Assembly (NCBI RefSeq): GCF_000316515.1
Contig: NC_019675.1
Coordinates: 1,389,964-1,453,963 of the forward strand
Reading direction: 5' to 3'
Source of the DNA: Cyanobium gracile PCC 6307
GTDB lineage: Bacteria; Cyanobacteriota; Cyanobacteriia; PCC-6307; Cyanobiaceae
DNA length: 64,000 bases
This document shows, piece by piece, positions 23,832-32,984 of the stretch (within the stretch, counting starts at the first letter, position 1; every line of letters starts with the position of its first letter). The position numbers and the translations under genes were made by a program. The notes below the pieces were generated by a model. It made no database searches, was not told the DNA's origin, and saw only the letters and a program-made list of their open reading frames with translations.

Positions 23832-24340
23832 GGCGCCACCCCCCGCAGCCCCACCAGCCGCACGTCGGTGATCTGCGGCTGCGGCTGGGTCGGTGGCTGG
23901 GCCGGCGCCAGCTGCACCGCGAAGGCCCCCTGACGCGTGGGCTCGTTGCCGGCGGCGGCCAGCTCGATCAGCAGTTCGGCCGGCTGCAACTGGGGGCGCC
24001 AGTCGATCAGGCGGTAGGAGGCTCCCAAGGCCTGGCCCTGCCGCAGGGCTGCGATCGCCGGGGCCGGGGCGCACACCAGGCCGTGGACGTCCCAGTGCTC
24101 CAGCGGCAGCGCCAGCAGGCAGGGGTGGCTGCGGTGCAGCTCCGCCAGCAGCTGCTGGCCCGCCGACGCCAGCCGGTCCTCGGCCCGGCGCTGCTGCTGC
24201 TCCCGGATCCCCTGCATCCGCGCCTGCAGGCTCACGGTGTGGGCCGAGAGGCTGCCCAGCAGCAGAACCATCGAGGCCCCCATGGCCAGGGGCAGCACGA
24301 ACCCCTGCTCCCGGGCGCGGTGGCGATGCAACGTGGGCAT
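23828..24340 (-). CDS. minor pilin-like protein (PilX-like)
   Basis: From ATG 24340 the 170-residue protein begins MPTLHRHRAREQG/FVLPLAMGASMVLLLGSLSAHTVSL, a PilX-type prepilin start in which the usual Glu at +5 is replaced by Leu/Ala. The helix continues RMQGIREQQQRRAEDRLASAGQQLLAELH. The C-terminal domain has a Cys pair (SHPCLLAL, GLVCAPAP). A longer frame to 24409 exists but adds an unlikely leader. The stop overlaps the truncated pilin start (ATGA). It is the first gene of the minus-strand minor-pilin cluster. Confidence 0.75.
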   Translation of the reverse strand: MPTLHRHRAREQGFVLPLAMGASMVLLLGSLSAHTVSLQARMQGIREQQQRRAEDRLASAGQQLLAELHRSHPCLLALPLEHWDVHGLVCAPAPAIAALRQGQALGASYRLIDWRPQLQPAELLIELAAAGNEPTRQGAFAVQLAPAQPPTQPQPQITDVRLVGLRGVAP

Positions 24341-24435
24341 GGCGATGGCAGCGAACACCTTTTCAACGTTCCCGCGCAGGGACACCGTGGCTGGGGGAAA
24401 CTGCCCCAAGTGACCGTGCCTTTCTCTAGCGGGCC

Positions 24436-25056
24436 ATGAACCACAGCCGGCCCAGGGACACCCGCGACGAAGTCGACGGCATCGTGCGTCGCCACCAGCT
24501 CGACTATTCCCTGGGCCAGCTGCGGCTGGTGGGGCTGGTGCTGCTGGTGCTGGAGCTGAGCACCCTGCTGCTGGCCGGGAGCTTCGCCAGCGTCGAGGCT
24601 CCCGCCGGGCGGCTCAACGGCCTGATCGGCCTCTCCCCCGCCCTGCCGATGCTACCCCTCGGGTTCGGCCTCTACCTGCTCGGCGGCGGGCATCGTCGCC
24701 ACCGCCACGAGCAGCCCTGGACCGGCGCCCTGCACCACACCCTGCTGCCCCTGGGGCTGATCCTGCTGCTGCTGCTGCCGGCGGTCACCATCCACGACGC
24801 CGCCACCCTGATCAGCCAGCGCCATCTGGCCCCCCTCTCGCCCCTCCAGCAACATCTGCTCAACCCCGTGCGCCTGGTCACGACCCTGCTGCTGCAGGGT
24901 GTCACCGGGGCCGGGCTGGTGCTGATCTGGCGCCAGGGCCGCCGCCAGATGCGACGGCTGGGCCTCACTCCGGCTCTGTTTTTCCAAGCCGACGCCACCG
25001 GGTCGGTCCAGGAAAGGCGGGGGCGCTCAACCAGAGAGTCCTCTAGCCTCCGGTGA
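24436..25056 (+). CDS. four-helix membrane protein, possibly HpsJ-like
   Basis: The 206-residue protein has a cytoplasmic N-terminus (VRRHQLDYSLGQLR) and four predicted helices: LRLVGLVLLVLELSTLLLAG, LPMLPLGFGLYLLG, TLLPLGLILLLLLPAV, and RLVTTLLLQGVTGAGLVLIW. The layout and the LGLILLLLLPA segment recall HpsJ proteins of the cyanobacterial hormogonium-polysaccharide/pilus system, but I am not sure. It lies between two divergent minor-pilin clusters, which supports a surface-structure role. Confidence 0.6.
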   Translation: MNHSRPRDTRDEVDGIVRRHQLDYSLGQLRLVGLVLLVLELSTLLLAGSFASVEAPAGRLNGLIGLSPALPMLPLGFGLYLLGGGHRRHRHEQPWTGALHHTLLPLGLILLLLLPAVTIHDAATLISQRHLAPLSPLQQHLLNPVRLVTTLLLQGVTGAGLVLIWRQGRRQMRRLGLTPALFFQADATGSVQERRGRSTRESSSLR

Positions 25057-25310
25057 GCTGGTGGAATGCCGAGGGATGGATGATCGTCAAAGGAATCCTC
25101 AGTACGCTCTAACCACCCTATCGATCAGTCATGGGCGATACTCACCTGAGCAAGTGCCCAACCTCAGAAAACAGACCTCGGTGGTACATAAGGTTCCTAT
25201 AGCAACGCTGAGTGCATGGAGTCGATGAGCCGATCACCCTCTGCTGAAGGCAGAAATATGAAGACAAGCCCTGGTTTCAAGGCCAACCCATGAAAGCAGG
25301 CGTGATACAC
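25057..25310. other. intergenic leader region before the second minor-pilin cluster
   Basis: No gene is supported here. GC content drops sharply across this stretch, marking the boundary between the GC-rich region and the AT-richer pilin cluster. Confidence 0.4.
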
Positions 25311-25316
25311 TATAAT
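25311..25316 (+). promoter_or_regulatory. -10 hexamer of the second minor-pilin cluster
   Basis: A perfect TATAAT lies at 25311-25316. It overlaps an ATG at 25315, which argues that this ATG is not the translation start and supports the ATG at 25360 with GGAG five bases before it. No good -35 is visible. Confidence 0.5.
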
Positions 25317-25359
25317 GTTTAAGCGACGAAATGGCGAAAGTTTAGCCATTGGAGTGGAA

Positions 25360-27030
25360 ATGCTAAGTCTTTGGCGATCGACATCTGCCAAGCTCAGACT
25401 CTCCTTACTGAGCAGGTTGCGCACAAAGCCCAAAAATGCTTTACCGCCCTACAAGACGGAAGGTAGCGTTTTGCCACTTGTGGTGTTCACCATTTTGGTG
25501 GTTACAGTTGGTGCTGCTGCCCTCATGGCACGTGGCGCCAGTTCTTGGCTTAGCTCAGTCTCCAATTCTGACTACCAAGCCGCCAAGGAAGCAGCTGAAA
25601 CCGGCTTCAACAGAATTCTGGCCCAATTGAATACCAATGAGAGGAGTCATTTCTTAGTGACTAAGTTTGGCCGATGGTATGCAAGTCCTCCAACTCTCTC
25701 TCAAGCCGCTAGTTGCAATGTATTCATGCCAAGCGTGGTATCGGCACCTAGCAATGCGAAAACAGAACTCGCAAGTGGTGTTGGCCAGTTTTTTCAACTT
25801 ACATCCTATTCAGCTCCAGCCAGATCTCCAGGGTCGCCAGAAGGAATAGGAGGAGTTTCTTGCGACATGTTTGGCAATCTTTTCGGAGGTTCTGCGGAAG
25901 TACAGGTCCTTGGTACTGTAGAGCGTGGAGGAGTAACAAGAGCAAGATTTAGACTGTCGAAAATTATCTATGTAAAGGGTCCTTTTACTGAGTCCAGCCA
26001 ACCGCCCTTCACTCCATTGCTAATTACTGGCCCTGCAGGGAGCACACTTGGAAAATTTGATCAGGGTGGTGGAAAAGGCTTAGCGAGAACTGGCAACCCT
26101 GCGGATCCGAAAAACGATCCAACTACCACGGCGGCTGACGCGGCATGTTTACAGGTAGCAAACTGCATTAGCGACAACACCAAAGTTGGCGATATTGACG
26201 CAACGACTGTCACGCTCCCAAGCTTTCCAACACTTGCCAGCCAAGGTGACACAAGAACCACTGGAGCCTCAAGCCAGGAAAGCGCCGATGCCACTCTAAG
26301 TTACGGCACCAGCTATACCAATACAATGTTTCCTTATGTTAATGCGGATGGAACTCCAGCATCGAATAATACCTCAAATTACTTAGCCCCTGGTTGCTAC
26401 TTCAATAACCGAACTGCCGCTCTCGACAGAGTTAACAATTCAGGCAGCAGTCGTCCACTGCAAAGCAGCAACTCAACAGCCAATGGAAGCCCGGCGTCAA
26501 CAGCGATCAACTGCGTTGTTGGGACCATCAGTAATCCCAATATCCTTGTCGATACAAGCAGATTGCCCGTCAATATCTTTGTGCGTGGCACCGGAATCAG
26601 TGCCGTCGCAGTAACTCCTGGGAACAGCTCAACAATTCGCTTAAACAACAGAACAATCTCTAACTGGCAGAACCTACGCATTTATGGGGTCAACACTGGA
26701 ACATCAACCGACTGTGGTCAACAGACTGTCACTGTCAATGCAAGCCCCTTTGACGGGGCTTATGTGTGGATGCCCAACGCAACTTTTAGGTTCTCTGGTT
26801 CTGGAACAGGAGGAGGCCAGGAAGGCTCCTATGGGGTTCGCTGGGTCTGCCGGTTTGAAGGGCCTGGTTCGGGCGATAGGGCCTTATTTGGTCCTGTGGC
26901 AACATCTTCTACGGCTGGCTTTAACAGCATTTTTCCAGGTTTTTTCAACACATCGACCAACGATACCTTCAATCCTAGCCCAATCCCCAGTGCCATGACA
27001 AACTATAGGGCTTATGGCGTTACCTACTGA
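25360..27030 (+). CDS. large PilX/HpsA-like pilus-associated protein
   Basis: From ATG 25360, preceded by GGAG, the product is 556 residues. Near residue 33 it has TEGSVLPLVVFTILVVTVGAAALMARG, a class of N-terminal helix with GSVLPL in place of GFTLIE, as in PilX-type and HpsA-like proteins. The helix continues SDYQAAKEAAETGFNRILAQLN. The large remainder is Ser/Thr/Asn/Gly-rich with several cysteines and looks extracellular. It is the first of four closely spaced pilin-like genes. The size and composition fit cyanobacterial hps-type surface loci. Function is inferred. Confidence 0.7.
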   Translation: MLSLWRSTSAKLRLSLLSRLRTKPKNALPPYKTEGSVLPLVVFTILVVTVGAAALMARGASSWLSSVSNSDYQAAKEAAETGFNRILAQLNTNERSHFLVTKFGRWYASPPTLSQAASCNVFMPSVVSAPSNAKTELASGVGQFFQLTSYSAPARSPGSPEGIGGVSCDMFGNLFGGSAEVQVLGTVERGGVTRARFRLSKIIYVKGPFTESSQPPFTPLLITGPAGSTLGKFDQGGGKGLARTGNPADPKNDPTTTAADAACLQVANCISDNTKVGDIDATTVTLPSFPTLASQGDTRTTGASSQESADATLSYGTSYTNTMFPYVNADGTPASNNTSNYLAPGCYFNNRTAALDRVNNSGSSRPLQSSNSTANGSPASTAINCVVGTISNPNILVDTSRLPVNIFVRGTGISAVAVTPGNSSTIRLNNRTISNWQNLRIYGVNTGTSTDCGQQTVTVNASPFDGAYVWMPNATFRFSGSGTGGGQEGSYGVRWVCRFEGPGSGDRALFGPVATSSTAGFNSIFPGFFNTSTNDTFNPSPIPSAMTNYRAYGVTY

Positions 27031-27048
27031 TCTTAAGCGGATAGTCCC

Positions 27049-27666
27049 ATGATTCGAGCACGCTCATTCCAGACAACTCGCTGCAGCGGTCTGAAAAGTA
27101 AAACGAAGGCGGGCTTTTCCATTCTGGAGGTTTTGTTAGGCGTTGTCCTTGCAAGCATCACCTTGGCAGGCGTAGCCACTTTATTCACAAGGACCCTAGA
27201 CATCTCCTCGCGGGCTGATAACCAGAATGCGGTGGAAGCGGCTGTATCAGCAGACTTAAATTGGATCAAGCGTTATGGAAAGTTTTGGATGATGCAATCT
27301 GGACCCTATGCCCTCAACAATTCCTTTACCAAAACAACGAGCGCATTCACCTCATCTCCCGTACTGTCTTACCAGTGCCCTAATTCTGATTTGACCACAA
27401 CCAATCTTTCGACTCAATTCATTACCGCAGCTAATTCAATCACCAATCTTACGGACATAGACCCCAAACTTGGTTATGTCTTTTCGACAAATACCATACC
27501 AGTCCCAAGCACCCCCTACACCCTCACTAGAACTCTCACGACGCCTACAGCCACGCAGGTTTTAGTTACCTACAACTTGACTGGTGCAGACGCTGCATCG
27601 CTTGCGTTTAGTAGACAGACAACTATATTGCTAGAAGCTGCAGCTTGGTGCACTGAAGTCTCATGA
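27049..27666 (+). CDS. minor pilin (PilV/HpsB-like)
   Basis: The 205-residue protein has a prepilin site KAG/FSILEVLLGVVLASITLAGVATLF with Glu at +5, then TRTLDISSRADNQNAVEAAVSADLNWIK, and a Thr/Ser-rich C-terminal domain with two cysteines. The basic leader is long (about 21 residues). The stop overlaps the next gene by four bases (ATGA). Confidence 0.85.
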   Translation: MIRARSFQTTRCSGLKSKTKAGFSILEVLLGVVLASITLAGVATLFTRTLDISSRADNQNAVEAAVSADLNWIKRYGKFWMMQSGPYALNNSFTKTTSAFTSSPVLSYQCPNSDLTTTNLSTQFITAANSITNLTDIDPKLGYVFSTNTIPVPSTPYTLTRTLTTPTATQVLVTYNLTGADAASLAFSRQTTILLEAAAWCTEVS

Positions 27667-28208
27667 AACACTCATCATCATACACAAATAGCAAAGGCTT
27701 CTCAATGCTTGAGCTCATGATCGCTGTTGCCGTCATCTCGATCTTAGCGGCTATAGGCTTGAGCTCATTTTTAAGTTCTTACACTGACCGAAGATTGCGT
27801 TTGGCAGCCATTGAATTATCGACTGCACTCGCCACCGCCCGAGAGATCGCAAATAAGGAGTTACCAGGCACAAACTCTTGTAGAATTGTACAAACACTAA
27901 CAGCTAGCACTGCAACTATTACAAGCACAGCACAAGACTGTTCTGGCTCTCCGATTGAAACTCCATTGCCTTCCGCCAATCTCAAAGACATCTCCGGGTT
28001 GACCAATCTGACCGTGGATGCCAATCGAACTTTTACTTTCATCTACGGTGGTCTGAGCACCAACGGAACTGACACTGAACAAACAGTGCGGCTTTCTGAG
28101 TCAAGCACGACAACGAGTTACTGCATCAACCTCACACTGCCTTCCTCTATTGTCAGAATTGGCTCAGCACAGGGGACATCTGCTTGCAATTATCAACGCA
28201 CAATTTAG
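27663..28208 (+). CDS. minor pilin, GspH/FimT type
   Basis: The 181-residue protein has NSKG/FSMLELMIAVAVISILAAIGLSSF with Glu at +5, followed by RLAAIELSTALATAREIANKE, the GspH/FimT pattern, and cysteines at NSCRIV, DCSGS, YCINL and SACNY. It overlaps the previous gene and is followed three bases later by the next pilin-like gene. It is a functional counterpart of 21694-22188 in the other cluster but of different base composition. Confidence 0.87.
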   Translation: MKHSSSYTNSKGFSMLELMIAVAVISILAAIGLSSFLSSYTDRRLRLAAIELSTALATAREIANKELPGTNSCRIVQTLTASTATITSTAQDCSGSPIETPLPSANLKDISGLTNLTVDANRTFTFIYGGLSTNGTDTEQTVRLSESSTTTSYCINLTLPSSIVRIGSAQGTSACNYQRTI

Positions 28209-28210
28209 TC

Positions 28211-29257
28211 ATGTATAACCGGCTTTTTGTAAGGGTTCAGATCTCGATGATACGTCTCATTGCGGAACGTAGACTATGTAACAAATCGCAGGGATTCACC
28301 CTCGTCGAGCTACTTTTGGCGGCAGTTCTTGGTGTAATCGTAATCGGGGGGCTGGGCGCTTCTCTACTGATTTCAGAGATAGGTCTTCAGAGAAGATTTG
28401 AGAGTGATAAGAATCTGAAAGACTCCGTGACCCGCGTCTCGGCGTTAATGCAAAGGGAAATATCCTTTGCCAGCAACATTGAACTACCCACAAGCCATAG
28501 CTGTGGTGGAAATACCATCAACAATCCAGTGGTAATCATAGGACCTCGTAATCTGTGGCGAGTTACATATGGCATTTCTAGCCCGAATCCTGTAACTGGA
28601 TGGCAGGCCACGACTCTTGTACGGTGCGGTCCACCTTATAATTCCGATGGCTCTTTCAACCTCGCCTCCAATGTCACTTCAGTTGTTATCCAGAACCTGA
28701 CAACGTCAAATCCATGGGTGCGAGAAATCAATACTGATCTTAGCGTAACTGCATCTGGCACAGTAGCTAATGCCTTATCCAGAGGCATCAATATAACTCT
28801 CAATTTGGGGAATGCAGGAGTCCCGTTTTCTCAGTCATTTGCCGCCAGATCATCCACTAACCCATACTATTCAATGGGCGATCAACTAGATAATGGTGGC
28901 TCCTTTACCGCAACTTGCACTAATGTAACCAGCACCCCTTCGTCAGTCATTTGTACTCGGACTACAAACTCCAAGCCAATCATTGTGGGTGGGGTGTTAA
29001 CCACAGATAACGACATTCGTAATCACTTCTACGTTCCCAGCACTGCCACAAACGTTACTATCGTCGGCGACAGTTTGTACGAAGATATTGTCTATTTGCC
29101 GCTTCCGAGGGCCCAATATACAACAATACGTAGAAGCGCAAGCAGTGGGTCTGCCAACTGCGATCGTACCAGCTGCTACCTTAGTGGAGGAGGTCAAGCG
29201 ATCACACTAAGCAACATCAATGTACTTGTATTTCCCGACTTCATTATGGGAATTTAA
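28211..29257 (+). CDS. minor pilin (PilW/HpsC-like), large
   Basis: From ATG 28211 the product is 348 residues. KSQG/FTLVELLLAAVLGVIVIGGLGASLL is a clear prepilin signal with Glu at +5, followed by RRFESDKNLKDSVTRVSALMQREISFA, the PilW-like pattern. The C-terminal 200 residues are Thr/Ser/Asn-rich with paired cysteines. An internal ATG at 28247 would shorten the leader. It is the last gene of the plus-strand cluster. Confidence 0.85.
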   Translation: MYNRLFVRVQISMIRLIAERRLCNKSQGFTLVELLLAAVLGVIVIGGLGASLLISEIGLQRRFESDKNLKDSVTRVSALMQREISFASNIELPTSHSCGGNTINNPVVIIGPRNLWRVTYGISSPNPVTGWQATTLVRCGPPYNSDGSFNLASNVTSVVIQNLTTSNPWVREINTDLSVTASGTVANALSRGINITLNLGNAGVPFSQSFAARSSTNPYYSMGDQLDNGGSFTATCTNVTSTPSSVICTRTTNSKPIIVGGVLTTDNDIRNHFYVPSTATNVTIVGDSLYEDIVYLPLPRAQYTTIRRSASSGSANCDRTSCYLSGGGQAITLSNINVLVFPDFIMGI

Positions 29258-29515
29258 ACAAAGTGCGATAAGAATTAAGACTCCCCAAGATTAGTGACTT
29301 TGATAATTATAAGAGATCGGCTTCATCGGTTTGCTTACACTCCTAGAGAAGCTCTGGGCTACAAGGGTTTGGGCGGCTCTTGAGATAAGACATCGCCAGA
29401 TTGGACTTTCGGCTGTGCTCAGGGTCTGATCTGTTCCCAATCAAGGTGATTATATGCCTCTTTTCTGCTCCCTTGAACCTCTGAAAAGCCTCATTCAGAA
29501 ACACCACTTCCTTGG

Positions 29516-30505
29516 TCATGAAGTCGCAAGCAACTGACGCCGCGTCAGGAACAGATTCGTCAGCGCAGCCAGCACGTTAACCATTCTGCGGTTCATCACC
29601 ATGCCCCGCATACTGGTCTTCTGAAAGCCGAACTGCTGCTTGATCACGCGAAATGGATGCTCTCCTTTGGCGCGGATGTGGGCCTTGGCTGTCTCCAACA
29701 GATCCTGCTGCTTCCCGTCTGGTGTATCAGGCAGTGTTCGGCGCTTACCGGGACGCATGACCACCCGAAACTCCGTAGACCTGCCTGTCATCTCGGGCCT
29801 CTTGGCGATTCCTTGGTATCCAGCGACGGCGTATACCACCTCCTCCTTTCCGTACAGCAGCTCAGCTGCCGGGGTGAGGTCATGCACGTTGGCGGGAGTG
29901 GTGGCAACGGAGTGGATCAAGCCTGTACTCTTATCCATCCTCGCATGGATTTTCATGCCGTAGGCGAAGCCATCCGCGTAGCGGTGATACCACTGGTTGC
30001 CCTTCTTGGTCTGGTGCATCTCCGGATCACGCTCACCAGCCTTGTTTTTGGTGGAGCTGGGGGCGGCGATCAAGGCGGCATCGATGAGCGTTGCCTGCTG
30101 CATGGTCATACCCCGTTCCCTGAAAGGGGCCTTGACGGTCTCGGAAATCTGCTCACCGAGGCTGTGCTTCTCCAGCAGGTGCCGGAACGCTAGGATCGTC
30201 TTCTGATCGGGGATCCGATCGCTGAGCATGTCGATGCCCGCAAACCGCCGCATCGTCGGCATCTCGATCAAGGCATTCTCCATCGATGGATCGCTCAAGG
30301 AGTACCACTGCTGCATCAGGTGGATCCGCAGCATGGTGGCCAGCGGGTAAAGGCGGGCGGCCACCTTTGCTACCGGTCTTGGGGTAAAAGGGCTCGATCA
30401 GAGCGATTAGTGCCTGCCAGGGCACCACCGCGTCCATCTCTGCCAGGAACTTCTCGCATCTGGTGCGCTTCTTGGCGGTGGACTGCCCGTAATCGCTGAA
30501 TCCTT
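29516..30505 (-). pseudogene. IS5-family transposase, frameshifted and truncated at the 5' end
   Basis: The frame from about 30505 reads SDYGQSTAKKRTRCEKFLAEMDAVVPWQALIALIEPFYPKTG, then GGRPP; one extra base in the AAA/TTT run near 30349-30351 shifts the frame, and the rest continues in the frame 29516-30364 (LYPLATMLRIHLMQQWYSLSDP, MEIP-like ENALIEMPTMRRFAG, then DAALIAAPSSTKNK, MKIHARMDKSTGLIHSV and YAVAGYQGI). The D-D-E residues appear present. The natural start codon is missing where it joins the broken MNT gene. It cannot make a full transposase without frameshifting. Confidence 0.82.
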
Positions 30506-30521
30506 GCTAGCCGCTCCCAGA

Positions 30522-30694
30522 TCAGCAGTTCGCACTGTGCAGCACCAGCAGCAGATCCAGATCGCTTCCCACACCCGCATCTCCGCGCCCGTAGGAGCCG
30601 AAAATCCCTACAGCCGCCAGCTCCGGATCGGCGGCAGCCTGCCGCCGGGCCCACCCGTCCGCCTGCTCAATGACGTGGGCCGAGGTGGGCCATC
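30522..30694 (-). pseudogene. MNT-type nucleotidyltransferase fragment
   Basis: The minus-strand frame reads HVIEQADGWARRQAAADPELAAVGIFGSYGRGDAGVGSDLDLLLVLHSANC and stops. GSYGRG and SDLDLLL are the nucleotidyltransferase GSxxRG and DxD motifs of minimal NTases (MntA) that pair with HEPN toxins. No start codon is seen; a stop TGA comes directly before the first conserved residue, and the C-terminal half is lost at the IS5 junction. It lies directly after the intact HEPN gene with overlap. Confidence 0.72.
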
Positions 30695-31086
30695 ACAGCA
30701 CGAACCCATTCGATGATGGTGGTGGCATGAAACAGTCCCTGTTCACTCTGCAGTTTGCCGAAATGTTCACCAGGTGTGCCCTCCGGGTAGCTGTCGGGAG
30801 ACCGGGTCGGGATGTAGAAGCCATCCAGCAAGCGGAGCCGGTCGTCGATGGACTCCGGATAAGGGGGCTGCAAGTCAGCCTTGCCGGGCACAGCCGCCCA
30901 GAGCCTGGTGAGGGTGTGGCCCCAGGCCTGTTGCCCCAGGGCCATGTTCAGAGCCTTCAAGGCTTTCTCAGTGGCCTGATGGGCCGCAAAACAGGCCCAC
31001 TCATGGCGGTCAGTCTCCATGGAGGCCTCGGACTGCTCAAGATCCCGCAGAGCCTGATTCAGCCAGTCGTCGGAGCGTTCAGCCAT
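30667..31086 (-). CDS. HEPN-domain protein
   Basis: The 139-residue protein begins AERSDDWLNQALRDLEQSEASMETDRHEWACFAAHQATEKALKALNM, the first helices of the HEPN fold with the conserved FAAHQATEKALKAL segment, and ends with EQGLFHATTIIEWVRAVM. HEPN proteins of MNT pairs are RNases or RNA-binding partners; a classical R-x4-6-H motif is not obvious here. The partner MNT gene directly downstream is truncated by an IS5 remnant, so this toxin-like protein lacks its usual neutraliser unless another copy exists. The gene lies 14 bases after the stop of lepA. Confidence 0.82.
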   Translation of the reverse strand: MAERSDDWLNQALRDLEQSEASMETDRHEWACFAAHQATEKALKALNMALGQQAWGHTLTRLWAAVPGKADLQPPYPESIDDRLRLLDGFYIPTRSPDSYPEGTPGEHFGKLQSEQGLFHATTIIEWVRAVMAHLGPRH

Positions 31087-31100
31087 GGATCAGAGTCGAC

Positions 31101-32909
31101 TCACTGATTCAGCTTCAGCACCGCCATGAAGGCCTCCTGGGGCACCTCCACCCGGCCCATGGCCTTCATCCGCTTCTTGCCCTTGGCCTGCTTCTTGAGC
31201 AGCTTCTTCTTGCGGGAGATGTCGCCGCCGTAGCACTTGGCCAGCACGTCCTTGCGGATGGCGCTGATGCTTTCGCTGGCGATGATGCGGCTGCCGATCG
31301 AGGCCTGGATCGGAATTTTGAACTGCTGCCGGGGGATCAGCTCCTTGAGCTTCTCCACCAGGCTCTTGCCCACGTTGTAGGCCTTGTCCCGGTGCACGAT
31401 GGTGGTGAGCGGATCGGCCTTCTCGCCGTTGATCAGCACATCGAGGCGCACCAGCTCGTTGCGACGGTAGCCGATCAGGCTGTACTCCATCGAGGCGTAG
31501 CCCTTGGTGCGGCTCTTCATCTGATCGAAGAAATCCGTCACAACTTCAGCCAGCGGCATCTCATAGTGCAGCGTCACTCGGTCGGTGGTGATGTACTTCA
31601 TGTCGATGAACTCACCGCGCCGTTCCTGGCACAGCTCCATCAGGGCGCCGTTGTACACATTGGGGGTGTAGATCTCCAGCTTCACATAGGGCTCCTCAAT
31701 CGATTCCCGCTTCTGGGGATCGGGGAGGGTGGCGGGGTTGTCCACCATCAGGGTGCTGCCGTCGATCATGTTCACCTGGTAGATCACCGAAGGCGCGGTG
31801 ACGATCAGGTCGAGGTCGTACTCCCGCTCCAGCCGCTCCTGCACGATCTCCATGTGCAGCAGGCCCAGGAAGCCGCAGCGGAAGCCGAAGCCCATGGCGC
31901 TGCTGGTCTCCGGCTCGTACTGCAGCGCCGCGTCGGAGAGCTGCAGCTTGTCGAGGGCCTCCCGCAGGTCGGGGTACTGGTCGGCATCGGTGGGGAACAG
32001 GCCGCAGAACACCATCGGCGTGGCCTCGGCATAGCCGGGCAGCGGTTCGCTCGCCGGGTTCGCCGCCAGGGTGATGGTGTCGCCGACGCGGGCATCGGCC
32101 ACCGCCTTGATCGAGGCGGACAGGTAGCCCACCTCACCGGCATGGAGGCTCTCCACCTGGCGCTGGTCCGGCGCCATCACCCCCACCTCATCGAGCTCCA
32201 CCACCTTGCCGCTGGCCATCAGCAGCACCTTGTCCTTGCGGGCGATCACGCCGCTGATCACCCGGAAATAGACGATCACCCCCCGGTAGGGGTCGTAGTA
32301 GGAGTCGAAGATCAGGGCCCGCAGCGGTTCATCCACCTGGTCCGGCGGTGCCGGCACCCGATCCACCACCGCCTGCAGGATCTCGGGCACCCCCAGGCCG
32401 GTCTTGGCGGAGCAGTTGATGGCCGTGGAGGTATCAAGGCCGATGATCGCCTCGATCTCCGCCTTGATGCGATCGGGATCGGCCCCGGGCAGGTCGATCT
32501 TGTTGAGCACCGGGATGATCTCGAGATCGTTCTCCAGCGCCAGGTACACGTTGGCCAGCGTCTGGGCCTCCACCCCCTGGCTGGCATCCACCACCAGCAG
32601 CGCGCCCTCGCAGGCCAGCAGGCTGCGGCTCACCTCATAGGAGAAATCGACGTGCCCCGGCGTATCGATCAGGTTGAGGATGTAGGTCTGGCCGTCAGCC
32701 GCCTTGTACTCCATGCGGGCGGCCTGGAGCTTGATCGTGATGCCCCGCTCCCGCTCCAGCTCCATGTTGTCGAGGAACTGGGCCTGCATGTCCCGGGCGG
32801 CCACGGTGCCGGTGTCCTGCAGCAGGCGGTCGGCCAGGGTCGATTTGCCGTGGTCGATGTGGGCGATGATGCAGAAGTTACGGATCCGCTGGGCGGGAAC
32901 GTCGGTCAT
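31101..32909 (-). CDS. lepA: elongation factor 4 (LepA), GTPase
   Basis: From ATG 32909 the protein is 602 residues, normal for EF4. It has the GTPase motifs [13 protein letters not shown] (G1), [16 protein letters not shown] (G3) and [11 protein letters not shown] (G4), and the LepA C-terminal domain ending [30 protein letters not shown]. LepA acts on ribosomes, promoting back-translocation or subunit biogenesis. A frame extension to 32942 adds eleven residues not typical of the family. Confidence 0.97.
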   Translation of the reverse strand: MTDVPAQRIRNFCIIAHIDHGKSTLADRLLQDTGTVAARDMQAQFLDNMELERERGITIKLQAARMEYKAADGQTYILNLIDTPGHVDFSYEVSRSLLACEGALLVVDASQGVEAQTLANVYLALENDLEIIPVLNKIDLPGADPDRIKAEIEAIIGLDTSTAINCSAKTGLGVPEILQAVVDRVPAPPDQVDEPLRALIFDSYYDPYRGVIVYFRVISGVIARKDKVLLMASGKVVELDEVGVMAPDQRQVESLHAGEVGYLSASIKAVADARVGDTITLAANPASEPLPGYAEATPMVFCGLFPTDADQYPDLREALDKLQLSDAALQYEPETSSAMGFGFRCGFLGLLHMEIVQERLEREYDLDLIVTAPSVIYQVNMIDGSTLMVDNPATLPDPQKRESIEEPYVKLEIYTPNVYNGALMELCQERRGEFIDMKYITTDRVTLHYEMPLAEVVTDFFDQMKSRTKGYASMEYSLIGYRRNELVRLDVLINGEKADPLTTIVHRDKAYNVGKSLVEKLKELIPRQQFKIPIQASIGSRIIASESISAIRKDVLAKCYGGDISRKKKLLKKQAKGKKRMKAMGRVEVPQEAFMAVLKLNQ

Positions 32910-32984
32910 GGGCGCCCGGAGGCTCAGCCGCGAAGGGAACAAGGGCCCGATCCTAGGCAGAGCCTACGGCGGGCCCCGGGCCGA

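Noticed and set aside
25315-25359. ATG at 25315 as the start of the large pilin-associated protein
   Set aside because: It overlaps the perfect TATAAT at 25311-25316; the ATG at 25360 has a good ribosome-binding site.
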